DNA of 64,000 nt from Phycisphaeraceae bacterium (lineage in GTDB: Bacteria; Planctomycetota; Phycisphaerae; Phycisphaerales; UBA1924): the NCBI GenBank assembly GCA_019636515.1, contig JAHBXI010000003.1, positions 1 to 64,000 of the forward strand. Direction: 5' to 3'. The position numbers and the translations under genes were made by a program. Positions 16,889-25,955 of this stretch are shown here, one piece after another (position 1 is the first letter of the stretch; the number at the start of each line of letters is the position of its first letter). The notes beneath the pieces are model-generated. The model was not told the DNA's origin. It saw nothing but the letters and a program-made list of their open reading frames with translations, and searched no databases.

Positions 16889-17778
16889 CCGACGCCCGTT
16901 CACTCACCCACGCCCTTTCCTTCGACATTGAGGACTGGTTCCACATCGTCGAGGTCAAGGCCGTCGAGGACCCGGCCCGCTGGCCGCTGCTGTCGGAGCG
17001 GTCGTCCCTGGTCGAGCGGTACACCGACCTGATCCTTCGCATCTGCGACGATCACGGGGCGAAGGCGACGTTTTTTATGCTCGGCTGGATCGCCGCTCGC
17101 CACCCGGCCCTGGTCCGTCGCATCCATGACGCGGGCCACGAGATCGGCACCCATTCCTTCTGGCACCGCAAGGTCTATGAACTGACGCCCGAGGACTTTG
17201 CCCGTGACATCTCGGATTCGCTCGCGGCAATCCGCGCCGCCGTGCCGGGGCGCATCGAGATCCGGGGGTTCCGGGCGCCTTCGTTCTCGATCACCCAGGG
17301 GAGCGAGTGGGCCTTTGACGTCCTGATCGATCAGGGCATCACCTACGACGCCAGCCTCTTCCCCGCCTCTCGCGGGCATGGCGGGTATGCCTGCCCGCCG
17401 GGCCTGCACACGATCTCCACTCCCGCCGGAAGGTTGCTCCCCGAACTGCCGATGAGCGTCGCGAGCATCGGCGTGGGGCCCGTGCGCAAGAAGATGTGCT
17501 ATTGCGGCGGAGGGTACATGCGGCTGCTGCCCGGGTCCTTTATTCGCCAGGGGATCGAGCAGGAGGCATCCGCCGGCAGGCCCACCGTGGTGTACCTCCA
17601 CCCGCGCGACTTTGCCCCCGACTGCCCGAAGGTTCGCATGCCCCCGCACCGCTATTTCAAGTGCTATGTCGGGACCGGGACCACGGAGCGAAAACTCCGC
17701 GATCTTCTTGCCCGGTACACATGGGGGACGTGTGAGCAGGTTGTGGCGACGGGCTTGGCCGAACGCCCGGGCCAATGA
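16885..17778 (+). CDS. XrtA/PEP-CTERM-type polysaccharide deacetylase
   Basis: This 297-residue protein has the NodB-like deacetylase fold of the exosortase (XrtA) locus type, with the DUF3473-like C-terminus. Diagnostic parts are ALSFDIEDWFHIVE (metal Asp pair), GAKATFFMLGWIAARHPALV, GHEIGTHSFWHRKVYELTPE (metal His residues), EIRGFRAPSFSIT, and VVYLHPRDFAPD near the end. In other bacteria such enzymes act in exopolysaccharide assembly coupled to PEP-CTERM protein sorting, and two PEP-CTERM-like proteins are in this window. No signal peptide is seen. Its ATG overlaps the pyrB stop by 4 bases, implying translational coupling with a pyrimidine gene, an unusual context. Confidence 0.88.
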   Translation: MTDARSLTHALSFDIEDWFHIVEVKAVEDPARWPLLSERSSLVERYTDLILRICDDHGAKATFFMLGWIAARHPALVRRIHDAGHEIGTHSFWHRKVYELTPEDFARDISDSLAAIRAAVPGRIEIRGFRAPSFSITQGSEWAFDVLIDQGITYDASLFPASRGHGGYACPPGLHTISTPAGRLLPELPMSVASIGVGPVRKKMCYCGGGYMRLLPGSFIRQGIEQEASAGRPTVVYLHPRDFAPDCPKVRMPPHRYFKCYVGTGTTERKLRDLLARYTWGTCEQVVATGLAERPGQ

Positions 17779-17790
17779 GCCGACGATTTC

Positions 17791-19380
17791 TCAGGGCACG
17801 AGGCGCACGATCTTGTCCGGATCGTTGAGCAGCACGTAGATCGACCCGTCCGGGGCGCACGCCACATCGCGTACTCGCCCAAGCCCGTGGAGAACCTCTT
17901 CCTCCTCGATCACTCGGCCTTCGCGGACGCGCACCCGTCGAACCGTCTGTCCCGCGAGCCCGCCCGCGAAGAGGTCCCCCTTCCACTCCGGGAGCACGCC
18001 GGCGTTCGAGACCGTCAGCCCGCACGCGGCGATCGACGGCAGCCAGACGTGGGCGGGCATCGCGATGGTGTCGGGGCTTGTCTCAACCACGCCGGCGTCC
18101 ATCGACGCCTCGCGTTTTCCCGCCAGGTCCGGCCACGGGACGCGGAACGGATGGCCGTCGTAGTTGATCCCGTGCGAGACGACCGGCCACCCGTAGTTTC
18201 GTCCCTTGACGATCAGGTTGAGTTCATCCCCCCCGCGCGGGCCATGCTCGGTGCTCCAGAGGTTTCCCTCGAGATCGAAGGCCAGTCCCTGCGGGTTTCG
18301 GTTCCCGTACGTCCAGATGCTCTTGTATACGGGACCGCTGTTGGAGGCGAAGGGGTTGTCGATGGGAATCGACCCGTCGTCGCGCACGCGGTGGACCTTG
18401 CCGTTGGGACGCGTCAGGTCCTGGGCCATGTCCATCCGTCCGCGCTCACCGATCGCGAAAAAAAGAATCGTCGGGTCCGTCGGATCAAAGACGATACGGC
18501 AGCCGTAGTGGACTCCCGGCGAAAGGAAATGCTCGGGCCGCGCGCGGAAGATCACCCGCTCGGTCTCCCATGCCCACCTCCCCGCCGAGCCGGGCGTCAA
18601 CCGCCCGCGGATGATCGTTGTCATCACCCGCCTGGCGTCCCCGTCGATTGATTCGGCGTACGACAGGTACACGAGCCGGTTGTCCTTGAAATTCGGGTGC
18701 AGGCAAAGGCCCATCAACCCGCCCTGGCCGGCGTCGCTCACCGCCGGGATCCCCTCCACCGGGCCGCTCAGGCGGCCGCCCCCCGCCTTGTCCGAATACA
18801 CACGCAGCCGTCCTGACTTCTCCGTGATGAGCATGGCGCGGCTCAGCGGCTCGGCGGACGGGTCCCCCAGGTCCGGGCAGAACGCGATTCCCCACGGCGT
18901 GCGCACGTCCGCGGTGATGACTTCCTCGACGCGGTATGTTCGGTGCGCCGACGAATAGACGCCCCGCGCATCACGCGTGGGTCCCCCGCCACGCAGGCGG
19001 TGATCGCTTGCCCGCAGTTCGAGCAGGTAGTTGACCAGGGCCCAGACACGGGGGTCCGAGAGCGTCTGGTCGAACCTGGGCGATTCGATCCCCGGCACGT
19101 CGCGGTGACCCGACTTCACCGCGTCGAACAGGCCCCGGATCCAGCCGTCGGCCGCCTCGCCGGGCGGGTCCTGTCGATCCGCGGCGGATCCAACCCACGA
19201 CCACTGCTGGTCGAGCAGGGACCCCGCTTGTTCGCTTCCCTGGCCTGTAACGCCGTGGCACGACGCGCAGGAATCTCGCCACATGCGGTCCACGGTCTGG
19301 GCGTTCGCGGGAGAAAACATGCCGGCGATGAGCGTTGCGAACATGGCCGTGAACCACGGCCGGGCAATGGAGAGTGGCAT
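17791..19380 (-). CDS. Exported cytochrome c / PQQ-type sugar dehydrogenase
   Basis: This 529-residue protein starts with a signal peptide (about 1-27, FSPANAQT). It continues with a short cytochrome c domain carrying CASCH (haem attachment, about residue 38), then the six-bladed propeller of soluble glucose/sorbosone dehydrogenases. Propeller motifs include TPWGIAFCPDL, GLMGLCLHPNFKDNRLVYLS, GNRNPQGLAFDLEGNLWSTE and HGPRGGDELNLI. It probably oxidises a sugar or polyol in the periplasm and passes electrons to the fused haem. PQQ dependence is known for some family members and is not proven here. It converges with the deacetylase gene (12 bases between stops). Confidence 0.88.
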   Translation of the reverse strand: MPLSIARPWFTAMFATLIAGMFSPANAQTVDRMWRDSCASCHGVTGQGSEQAGSLLDQQWSWVGSAADRQDPPGEAADGWIRGLFDAVKSGHRDVPGIESPRFDQTLSDPRVWALVNYLLELRASDHRLRGGGPTRDARGVYSSAHRTYRVEEVITADVRTPWGIAFCPDLGDPSAEPLSRAMLITEKSGRLRVYSDKAGGGRLSGPVEGIPAVSDAGQGGLMGLCLHPNFKDNRLVYLSYAESIDGDARRVMTTIIRGRLTPGSAGRWAWETERVIFRARPEHFLSPGVHYGCRIVFDPTDPTILFFAIGERGRMDMAQDLTRPNGKVHRVRDDGSIPIDNPFASNSGPVYKSIWTYGNRNPQGLAFDLEGNLWSTEHGPRGGDELNLIVKGRNYGWPVVSHGINYDGHPFRVPWPDLAGKREASMDAGVVETSPDTIAMPAHVWLPSIAACGLTVSNAGVLPEWKGDLFAGGLAGQTVRRVRVREGRVIEEEEVLHGLGRVRDVACAPDGSIYVLLNDPDKIVRLVP

Positions 19381-19471
19381 GTCCGGATGGTACCGCCGCG
19401 GGGCCCGACTCGCGGCGAACGATGCCGGGCGGTTCCGGCTACGGGCTCTTCCTTCTGACTAAAGTTCGACC

Positions 19472-20728
19472 ATGCCCACCGCGGCCGATTCCCAGACCCT
19501 CCGGTCCCGCATCGAGAGCGAACTGCCCGCATTGATCGCTCGACGCCATGACCTGCACGCGCATCCCGAGTTGAGTTTTCAGGAGCGTCGCACGTCCGGG
19601 ATCGTCCAGCAGGAACTTTCCTCGCTTGGCATTCGATTCAAGGCCGGGTACGCCAAGGGGCCCGGAGTCGTGGGGTACCTTCCCGCGACCACGGCCCAGG
19701 GGAACCGCCTGCCGGCCATCGCCCTGCGTGCCGACATGGATGCGCTCCCGATGCAGGAGAGCGCGGGACGGCCGTACGCGTCGCGCCACCCGGGTGTGAT
19801 GCACGCCTGCGGCCACGACGGGCACACGACGATCCTGCTCGGGGCGGCCCGGGTTCTGGCGGGGACGCCCCACCGTCCCGTTCCCGTTACGTTCGTGTTC
19901 CAGCCCGCCGAAGAGAGCGGGGCCGGCGGGGAGCACATGTGTCTTGAGGGCGCGCTGGCGGGCGAAACCGACGGGGGGATAGGGAACCCCGTGGGTTCGA
20001 TTTTCGGGCTGCACGGATGGCCGATGCTGCAACTGGGGCAGGTCGCCACCCGCCCGGGGCCGCTGATGGCCTCCGTCGATGACTTTGTGATTCGCCTCGA
20101 GGGGGTTGGCGGTCACGCCGCGTACCCGCACCTGTCGAGCGATCCGGTGCTGGCGGCGGCGCACGTGGTCACCGGGGTGCAGTCGATCGTGAGCCGGAAC
20201 GTCGCCCCCCTCGACGCGGTCGTGTGCTCGGTGTGCATGGTCCACGGGGGGAGCGCCAACAACATCATCCCGATGTCGGTGCAACTCGAAGGAACGATCC
20301 GGACGCTCAAGCCGGCCCTGCGGCTGCTGGCCAGGGAGCGGTTCATCTCGATCGTCGAAGCAACGGCCAGGGCACACGGGTGCCGGGCGGACATCACGTA
20401 CCTGGAAACATACCCGGTCACCTGCAACGACCCTCGCGCGACCGAGTACTTCTTCGACATCGTCCGGGCGGCCCTGGGCCCTGGCCGCGTGGTCGAAACC
20501 GACCAGCCGACGATGGGCGGGGAGGATTTTTCGTACTACGGGAACCGGGTCCGGTCGTGCTTTTTCTTCCTGGGGCTTCGTCCACCCGGGGCGCCGGCCG
20601 ATCACCCGAGCCTCCATCAGCCGGAGTTCGATTTCGACGATCGCGCGTTGCCCGTCGGCGTCGAGGTGATGGTCTCCCTGGCACTTGGCGGAGCGTCGCC
20701 CCTGGTTTCGGGGGGCGGCGCGGATTGA
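19472..20728 (+). CDS. M20-family amidohydrolase / N-acyl amino acid hydrolase
   Basis: This 418-residue metallohydrolase belongs to the M20D amidohydrolase group (IAA-amino acid, hippurate or N-acyl amino acid hydrolases). It shows RRHDLHAHPELSFQE, ALRADMDALPMQE, HACGHDGHTTILLGAA (metal Cys/His), FQPAEESGAGGEHM (catalytic Glu pair), the dimerisation-domain motif GVGGHAAYPH, and the C-terminal metal site GGEDFSYY. There is no signal peptide, so it is cytoplasmic. Substrate unknown. A glycosyltransferase gene follows after about 35 bases. Confidence 0.9.
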   Translation: MPTAADSQTLRSRIESELPALIARRHDLHAHPELSFQERRTSGIVQQELSSLGIRFKAGYAKGPGVVGYLPATTAQGNRLPAIALRADMDALPMQESAGRPYASRHPGVMHACGHDGHTTILLGAARVLAGTPHRPVPVTFVFQPAEESGAGGEHMCLEGALAGETDGGIGNPVGSIFGLHGWPMLQLGQVATRPGPLMASVDDFVIRLEGVGGHAAYPHLSSDPVLAAAHVVTGVQSIVSRNVAPLDAVVCSVCMVHGGSANNIIPMSVQLEGTIRTLKPALRLLARERFISIVEATARAHGCRADITYLETYPVTCNDPRATEYFFDIVRAALGPGRVVETDQPTMGGEDFSYYGNRVRSCFFFLGLRPPGAPADHPSLHQPEFDFDDRALPVGVEVMVSLALGGASPLVSGGGAD

Positions 20729-20762
20729 CGAGCGTTCGGCACGGTTGCCGATCGAAAGCCCG

Positions 20763-21926
20763 ATGCCTCCTTCCAAGGGCCACCCTCTGCGATTGCTCAT
20801 CGTCGGTCCTTCGTGGGTCGGCGATGTGGTCATGGCCACGCCCGCGATCAGGCTGATCCGCCGTTGCCTGCCGGGTTGTTTCATCGGGGCACTGGTTCGC
20901 CCGGGGCTCGACGACGTGCTGGCGGGGACCTCGGATGTGGATGAGATGCACGTGGCCCGCTCGTCGGGGGTGATGGGTCCCAAATTCGTCGCGGGGAAAG
21001 TCCGTCCACGCCGTTACGACACCGCGCTGCTGCTGACCAACTCGTTCTCGACCGCGCTCATCACGCGCCTCGCGGGCATCCCCAGGCGGATCGGGTACGA
21101 CCGGGACGCCAGGGGGCTGCTTCTGACCGATCGCCTGCGGGCTCCGACTCGCCCCGACGGCCGCTACGCCCCGGTCCCGGCGATCGAGTATTACCTGCGC
21201 CTGGCGTGCGAGGCGCTGCTGGGACGAGCGGTTCCCGACTGGAGGGCCGGGGGGCATCCCATGCGGATGGAGATCACCCCCGAGCAGGAAGAGTCCTCCG
21301 CCGTGCTGCTGGATCGTTCGGGCGTCGGGCGAGAGGCGCCCCTGGCGGTGCTCAACCCCGGCGGGAACGACCCCGCGAAGCGTTGGCCGGCGGAGCGTTT
21401 TGCCGTGCTCGCCGAGCACCTTGCCAGGGGGCATGGCCTGTGCGTGGCCATCAACGGGTCTCCCGCCGAAGCGGACCTGGCCTTCGCGATCCGGTCGGGG
21501 GTCTCGGTGGACTTTCGAGACCGTGTCGTGTCGTTGCCCGAGCACGGGGTGACGCTGGCCTCGCTCAAGGGCATCCTGCGGCGGGCTCGGGTGGTGGTGA
21601 CCAACGACACGGGTCCGCGGCATATGGCGGCGGCGGTGGGGGCTCGCCTGGTGACCCTGTTTGGACCGACCGACCATCGCTGGACCACGATCCCCACGCG
21701 AGCGGGGTCTCCGGAGGCGATCCTGATGTCGGATCCGACGCTGCCGCCGGACCTGGTCGCCGACGACCACCCAGACCGATGCCGGATCGACCGCATCCCC
21801 GTGGAGGATGTTCTGGACGCGGCCGATCGGCAACTGGCCGGGTGGGAAGGTCCGATTGTGGCCGAAGCGTCGGGGTTTTCGGGCGGGTTGGCGCCCCGGG
21901 TTTCGGAACCGGGCCGATCGGCTTGA
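20763..21926 (+). CDS. Heptosyltransferase II-like GT9 glycosyltransferase
   Basis: This 387-residue protein is a glycosyltransferase family 9 (ADP-heptose:LPS heptosyltransferase type) member. It starts LRLLIVGPSWVGDVVMATPA, the WaaF/WaaC N-terminal pattern. It contains LLLTNSFSTALITRLAGIPR, the central NPGGNDPAKRWPAERFAVLA, and the nucleotide-sugar site VVTNDTGPRHMAAAVGARLVTLFGPT. This supports an LPS-like or other heptose-containing surface glycan. ATG 20763 (MPPSKG) was chosen because an upstream alternative starts inside the M20 gene. No other LPS gene is adjacent. Confidence 0.88.
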   Translation: MPPSKGHPLRLLIVGPSWVGDVVMATPAIRLIRRCLPGCFIGALVRPGLDDVLAGTSDVDEMHVARSSGVMGPKFVAGKVRPRRYDTALLLTNSFSTALITRLAGIPRRIGYDRDARGLLLTDRLRAPTRPDGRYAPVPAIEYYLRLACEALLGRAVPDWRAGGHPMRMEITPEQEESSAVLLDRSGVGREAPLAVLNPGGNDPAKRWPAERFAVLAEHLARGHGLCVAINGSPAEADLAFAIRSGVSVDFRDRVVSLPEHGVTLASLKGILRRARVVVTNDTGPRHMAAAVGARLVTLFGPTDHRWTTIPTRAGSPEAILMSDPTLPPDLVADDHPDRCRIDRIPVEDVLDAADRQLAGWEGPIVAEASGFSGGLAPRVSEPGRSA

Positions 21927-22032
21927 CCCTCCGTGCCGATCTTCTAGCATTGCGTCCCGTTCCGGCGGCCGGAGCCGACATGGGGCGCGGGTCGGGATGA
22001 TCCGCCGTGAGTGGAAAGCCCACCGGGCAATC

Positions 22033-22107
22033 GGGGGCGTAGCTCAGTTTTGGTAGAGCGCTTCCATGGCATGGAAGAGGTCACGAGTTCGAGTCTCGTC
22101 GCCTCCA
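22033..22107 (+). tRNA. tRNA-Ala (anticodon GGC)
   Basis: The sequence folds as a complete cloverleaf. The acceptor stem pairs GGGGGCG with CGCCTCC (one G-U), the D stem GCTC with GAGC, the anticodon stem CTTCC with GGAAG around ATGGCAT, and the T stem ACGAG with CTCGT around TTCGAGT. The anticodon GGC at 22068-22070 reads alanine GCC/GCU codons, the main Ala codons of this GC-rich genome. CCA is not encoded after discriminator A22107. An intrinsic terminator follows. Confidence 0.95.
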
Positions 22108-22117
22108 CTTACGAAGA

Positions 22118-22149
22118 CGCCTGAATCCGCGAGGGTTCGGGCGTTTTTT
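22118..22149 (+). terminator. Intrinsic terminator of the tRNA-Ala gene
   Basis: The 11-bp stem CGCCTGAATCC/GGGTTCGGGCG (two G-U pairs) with the GNRA-type loop GCGA is followed by six T residues. It lies 10 bases after the tRNA and would end its transcript before the convergent argS. Confidence 0.88.
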
Positions 22150-22219
22150 ATTGTGGCGGACACGAACGGCGTTCCGGCCGGTGCGGGGCACGCGGGACAG
22201 GCCTGGTGAGAGGGCCGGG

Positions 22220-24085
22220 TCACATGCGATCGACCGTCGGGATGCCGAGGGTTTCGAGCCCGTCGGCGAGCACCCGCCCGGTGAGGTCGCACAGCCGCAA
22301 TCGGGATCGTCTGGTCGTGTCGTCGGGGGCGTGGATGACCTTGCACTGGTCGAAGAAGAGTCCAAACGCGGCCGCCAACTCGATGAGGTAGGCGCACAGG
22401 CGATGCGGCTCGAGGGTCTCGGCCACGGATTCCACGACCTGCCCGTATCGCAGGAGCGTCAAGGCCAGCGACTTTTCGGCGGGCTCTCCGATCACGATCG
22501 TGGACCCTCGCCACCCGCCGTCTTTCCCTTCCTCGGCCGCCTTGCGGAAGATCGAGCGGGTGCGTACCAGCGCGTAGAGCAGGTACGGTCCGGTGTTGCC
22601 CTCGAAGGCGAGCATCCGGTCAAAGTCAAAGACATAGTCCTTGGTGCGATCGGTGGAGAGGTCCATGTACTTGATCGCGGCGATTCCGACGGCCTCGGCG
22701 ATCAGGGCGCGCTGTTCCTCGTGGAGGGATGCGGACCGCTCATCGACGACTCTCCGGGCCCTGGCGACGGCCTCTTCGAGGAGGTCGGAGAGTTTGGCGG
22801 TGTCGCCCGAGCGGGTCTTGAAGGGCGTTCCATCACTTCCCAGGACGGTGCCGAAGGCGGCGTGCTCGAGCCTGGCGACGCCGCCGCCGGGCAGCGCGGC
22901 GTACCCCGCCTTGACCGCGGCGGCGAAGACCTGCCGGAAGTGGAGGGACTGGCGGATGTCGACGCCGTAGATGATGCGCGAGGCGCCCAGCGAGCGGACT
23001 CGCCGCCGGATCGCCGCCAGGTCGGTGGTGGCGTAGAGGAATCCCCCGTCGGACTTGCGTACCAGGCACGGGACTTCGAGGCCCTCGGCCCGGACCACGA
23101 TCGCTCCCTGGTCCGGCTCGGCGATGCCGCGTGCCAGGAGGTCTTCGACCAGGGGTCCGAGTTCCTCGGCGTAGGACGATTCCCCGGCGGTGTGCTCGGC
23201 GGTGACGTTGGCGTGCAGGCGGGCGCAGGTCTTCAGGCACGCATCCATCGTCACGTCGTAGATGAGGCGCCAGGTCCTGACCGTCGCGGGGTCGTGCGAC
23301 TGGAGGCGCAGGAGCGTCTCGCGCGCCCCGGCGAATTTTTCGGTCGCCGTCTCCACTTGGGCCTGGACCTCGGCCTCGATCTTGGGTCCGAGGCCGTGTC
23401 GGCGGACGGCCTCAAGTCCCTTGAGGTCGCGTTCGCACTCGGCCTGCGCGGATCGGTAGAGGCGTTCGAGCCGGTCGAGGGTGACCGATTCGGCCAAGAC
23501 GCGGCCGGCCTGCAACTCGTCCATGAGGCGGGTGGTGACCATCGCGATGGGCAGCCCCCAATCGCCGACGTGGCTCTGGCGGATGACGCGGTGGCCGAGC
23601 CGTTCGAGCGTCCGGGCGATGGCGTCGGGGATCACGGTGGATCGCACGTGTCCGACGTGCATCGACTTGGCGAGGTTGACCCCGCACAGGTCGACGACCA
23701 CGGTCGTTGGGTTCTCGTCCCTGGTCACCCCGAGATCGGAGAGGGTTCCGGGCGAGTCCATGGCCATCACCGAAGCGGCCAGGGCCTCCCCGCGGAGCGT
23801 GATGTTGATGAACCCCGGCCCGGCGATGGAGGCGTCGGTAAGAGGCTCGGCGACGTCGGCAAGGTCAACGCGTGCGGCAATCGCGGCGGCCACCTCGCGA
23901 GGGCTTTTCCCGAGTTGCTTCGCCAGACTCATGGCGGCGTTGCACTGGAAGTCTCCGAACCTCGGCTGGCGAGACGGTGTGATGACCGGGTCGACGGGGC
24001 CGGGGATCTCGGGAAACGCCGCGGTGATGGCGGCTTCGAAGCGAGTTCGGAGGATCCGCGATGGGTCTTCGATGGGCTGGGGCAT
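22220..24085 (-). CDS. argS: Arginyl-tRNA synthetase
   Basis: This 621-residue class I synthetase charges tRNA-Arg in the cytoplasm. The HIGH-type motif lies in NLAKSMHVGHVRSTVIPDAI (HVGH), preceded by an N-terminal Add-1 domain (about 1-110) with FGDFQCNAAMSLAKQLGKSP. The middle contains RKSDGGFLYATTDLAAIRRR and IYGVDIRQSLHFRQVFAAAV, and the DALR anticodon-binding domain forms the C-terminal about 130 residues (EGNTGPYLLYALVRTRSIFR). Length and domain order are normal. It is followed on the opposite strand by the tRNA-Ala gene. Confidence 0.95.
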   Translation of the reverse strand: MPQPIEDPSRILRTRFEAAITAAFPEIPGPVDPVITPSRQPRFGDFQCNAAMSLAKQLGKSPREVAAAIAARVDLADVAEPLTDASIAGPGFINITLRGEALAASVMAMDSPGTLSDLGVTRDENPTTVVVDLCGVNLAKSMHVGHVRSTVIPDAIARTLERLGHRVIRQSHVGDWGLPIAMVTTRLMDELQAGRVLAESVTLDRLERLYRSAQAECERDLKGLEAVRRHGLGPKIEAEVQAQVETATEKFAGARETLLRLQSHDPATVRTWRLIYDVTMDACLKTCARLHANVTAEHTAGESSYAEELGPLVEDLLARGIAEPDQGAIVVRAEGLEVPCLVRKSDGGFLYATTDLAAIRRRVRSLGASRIIYGVDIRQSLHFRQVFAAAVKAGYAALPGGGVARLEHAAFGTVLGSDGTPFKTRSGDTAKLSDLLEEAVARARRVVDERSASLHEEQRALIAEAVGIAAIKYMDLSTDRTKDYVFDFDRMLAFEGNTGPYLLYALVRTRSIFRKAAEEGKDGGWRGSTIVIGEPAEKSLALTLLRYGQVVESVAETLEPHRLCAYLIELAAAFGLFFDQCKVIHAPDDTTRRSRLRLCDLTGRVLADGLETLGIPTVDRM

Positions 24086-24131
24086 GGGAGCGATTCTTGG
24101 ATGCCCGGGAGGCGTGCGACGCCCTCCCCGA

Positions 24132-25160
24132 TCAAGGCCCCGCTGGAAGGGACCATTGGCTCAGGATCCGGGCCATGTCGTCCGCGAAGACCACCAGCGA
24201 ACTACCCGGCAGCAGGCACAGCGGGTCGTCGATGACCGCGATTCGTCCGTTCTCCACGGCGGGGATCGGTCGGCCGGCCAGTGTCCCCAGGAGTTGGTCG
24301 CGCCGTTCGATCGAGAGGGGCCCGGTCGCCGACGGGGCGTCTAGGCCTCGCGGGCGCAGCAGCACGATCGCGTCGGGTGCGAGCCGGATGACATCCTCGA
24401 TATCGAGTTCCTGGTACGGCCCCCCGCGCGCCAGGGCGGGGATGCCGCCGATCGTTTCAAGCGCCTGCTGGTGGAATGACCCGGGCCCGACCGCCGCCAC
24501 CGGAGATGCCGACAGGAGCATGAGCACGCGGCCGGCCCCGGCAAAGCCGGCTCCACGACGGCGAAACGCCGACTCCAGGCGATCCAGGATTGCCGGGGGA
24601 GAGGCGGTCGAGCGCGTGGTGCGCACCGTAGCGCCCTGCCCGAGGCGTTCGGACTCGGGCCCCGCCAGCACATCGTGCAACTCCACCGCGCTGGCTCGCA
24701 CGTCGTTGAGCGTGAGGAGATCGTAATTCAGGATGGTCCAGCCGTGTGCCGTGGCGAGTTCGCCGAGTTTGGGCGGCAGGTCCCGGGACCCCCACTGCAT
24801 GACGATGTGCGTTGGGCGGGCGCGGATCAGTGCTTCGTAGTCGATCCCGGCCTGATCGCCGCAGACGGGGATCGCGGGGTCAAGGGCCAGGTCGTACCCG
24901 TGCCGTCCGACGATGCGTTCGGCAAGTCCCAGGTCCCGGATTGTGATCGCCAGCGCGGGGGAGAGGGCGACGATCCGAAGGTCTGGGGTGCTGGTCGTCG
25001 CCGATGCACCGCCGCGAGCGGTCTTCCCCGAGGCTGCCGGATCGGGCGATTCGCCGCACCCGGCGCCAAGCACGCCGACCCACGCGAGCGATCCCGCGGC
25101 GACGACCCACGCCAGGATCCGGACCGCGATCATCCCGCGTGTGGCCGGTCTCATGTGCAT
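24132..25160 (-). CDS. BtuF-like ABC transporter substrate-binding lipoprotein
   Basis: This 342-residue protein is a cobalamin/iron-siderophore-type (TroA-fold) binding protein. A signal with lipobox (WVGVLGAGCGES) anchors it, and the two lobes show RIVALSPALAITIRDLGLAE, IVGRHGYDLALDPAIPVCGD, YEALIRARPTHIVMQWGS, and DIEDVIRLAPDAIVLLRP near the end. It probably captures a vitamin-B12-like or chelated metal ligand. No permease or ATPase gene is adjacent. An open frame extends 28 residues further upstream into the efp stop, but those residues lack signal-peptide character; the start at 25160 or 25154 fits better. Confidence 0.8.
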   Translation of the reverse strand: MHMRPATRGMIAVRILAWVVAAGSLAWVGVLGAGCGESPDPAASGKTARGGASATTSTPDLRIVALSPALAITIRDLGLAERIVGRHGYDLALDPAIPVCGDQAGIDYEALIRARPTHIVMQWGSRDLPPKLGELATAHGWTILNYDLLTLNDVRASAVELHDVLAGPESERLGQGATVRTTRSTASPPAILDRLESAFRRRGAGFAGAGRVLMLLSASPVAAVGPGSFHQQALETIGGIPALARGGPYQELDIEDVIRLAPDAIVLLRPRGLDAPSATGPLSIERRDQLLGTLAGRPIPAVENGRIAVIDDPLCLLPGSSLVVFADDMARILSQWSLPAGP

Positions 25161-25240
25161 TGTCCGTAGTCCCTGCCCGAAGCCCCGCCCGAAAGCCCCG
25201 CCCGAATCCCGGCCGAAAGCCCCTTCCGACCGCCGGGGGA

Positions 25241-25795
25241 TCATGCCCGCGAGAGGTACGACCCGTCCACGGTCGAGATCTTCAGGGATTCACCCTGCTT
25301 GATGAAAGCGGGGACCCGGACCTTCAACCCGGTCTCCATCGTCGCGTCCTTGGTCTGGTTGGTGACGGTGGCGCCCTTGACCTCGGGGGGGCAGTCCTTG
25401 ACGATGAGTTCGACCGCGGGCGGGAGTTCGATGGCGATCGGGTTCGTGTCGTGCATCAGCACGATGGTCTGGGAATTTGGCCGCAGGTACAGGAGCGTTT
25501 CGCCGAGCACCTTCTCGGGCATCGTGATCTGGTCGTAGTTCTCGTTGTCCATGAACGTCGCCCCCGACGAGTCGCTGTAGAGGTACTCCATCTGGCGGCG
25601 GTCGAGGTCGACCACGTCCACCTCATCCCCAGAGCCCAGGCGGCGCTCCAGGGTCTTGCCCGACAGGATCTCCCGGTAGGTGATCTGGATGAACGCCCGG
25701 AGGTTGCCGGGGGTCCTGTGCTCGACATTGGTAAGGACGCCGAGTTTGTTGTCGATCTTGACACCCAGGCCGATTCGCAGTTGCGTCGCTTTCAT
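25241..25795 (-). CDS. efp: Elongation factor P with Asn at the tip position
   Basis: This 184-residue protein has the three-domain EF-P architecture and relieves ribosome stalling at polyproline. The N-terminal KOW-like domain carries the tip loop HRTPGNLRAFIQI, where most EF-P proteins have PGKGxAF with a modified Lys (or Arg). A gapless alignment from memory puts Asn at the modified position, so the usual EpmA/EarP-type modification cannot occur. The OB domains follow (YLYSDSSGATFMDNENYDQI, VPAFIKQGESLKISTVDGSY) with normal length. The window also encodes an 18-proline protein, so EF-P is probably needed. It lies just upstream of the BtuF-like gene on the same strand. Confidence 0.93.
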   Translation of the reverse strand: MKATQLRIGLGVKIDNKLGVLTNVEHRTPGNLRAFIQITYREILSGKTLERRLGSGDEVDVVDLDRRQMEYLYSDSSGATFMDNENYDQITMPEKVLGETLLYLRPNSQTIVLMHDTNPIAIELPPAVELIVKDCPPEVKGATVTNQTKDATMETGLKVRVPAFIKQGESLKISTVDGSYLSRA

Positions 25796-25955
25796 GACGT
25801 GCCTCGAAAGGGGCCTGCGCCGAGGCGGCCGACCCGATCATGGGAATCGATCCCTGATATCCGCCAAACTTGCAAGGGGATCGAAGGGGCCAATGATAGG
25901 CGTGAGCGGTCGCCGGTTCGACCCGACCATCTCGCGCTGCTCGGGAGTCCATGCC

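Noticed and set aside
22151..24235. 694-codon plus-strand frame opposite argS
   Set aside because: It is antisense to an intact arginyl-tRNA synthetase and overlaps the tRNA terminator side; residue pattern is that of a shadow frame.
25161..25244. Longer N-terminus of the BtuF-like protein, and a B12 riboswitch in front of it
   Set aside because: The extra 28 residues lack signal-peptide character and reach into efp. The 80-base gap to efp is too short and shows no B12-box-like sequence.
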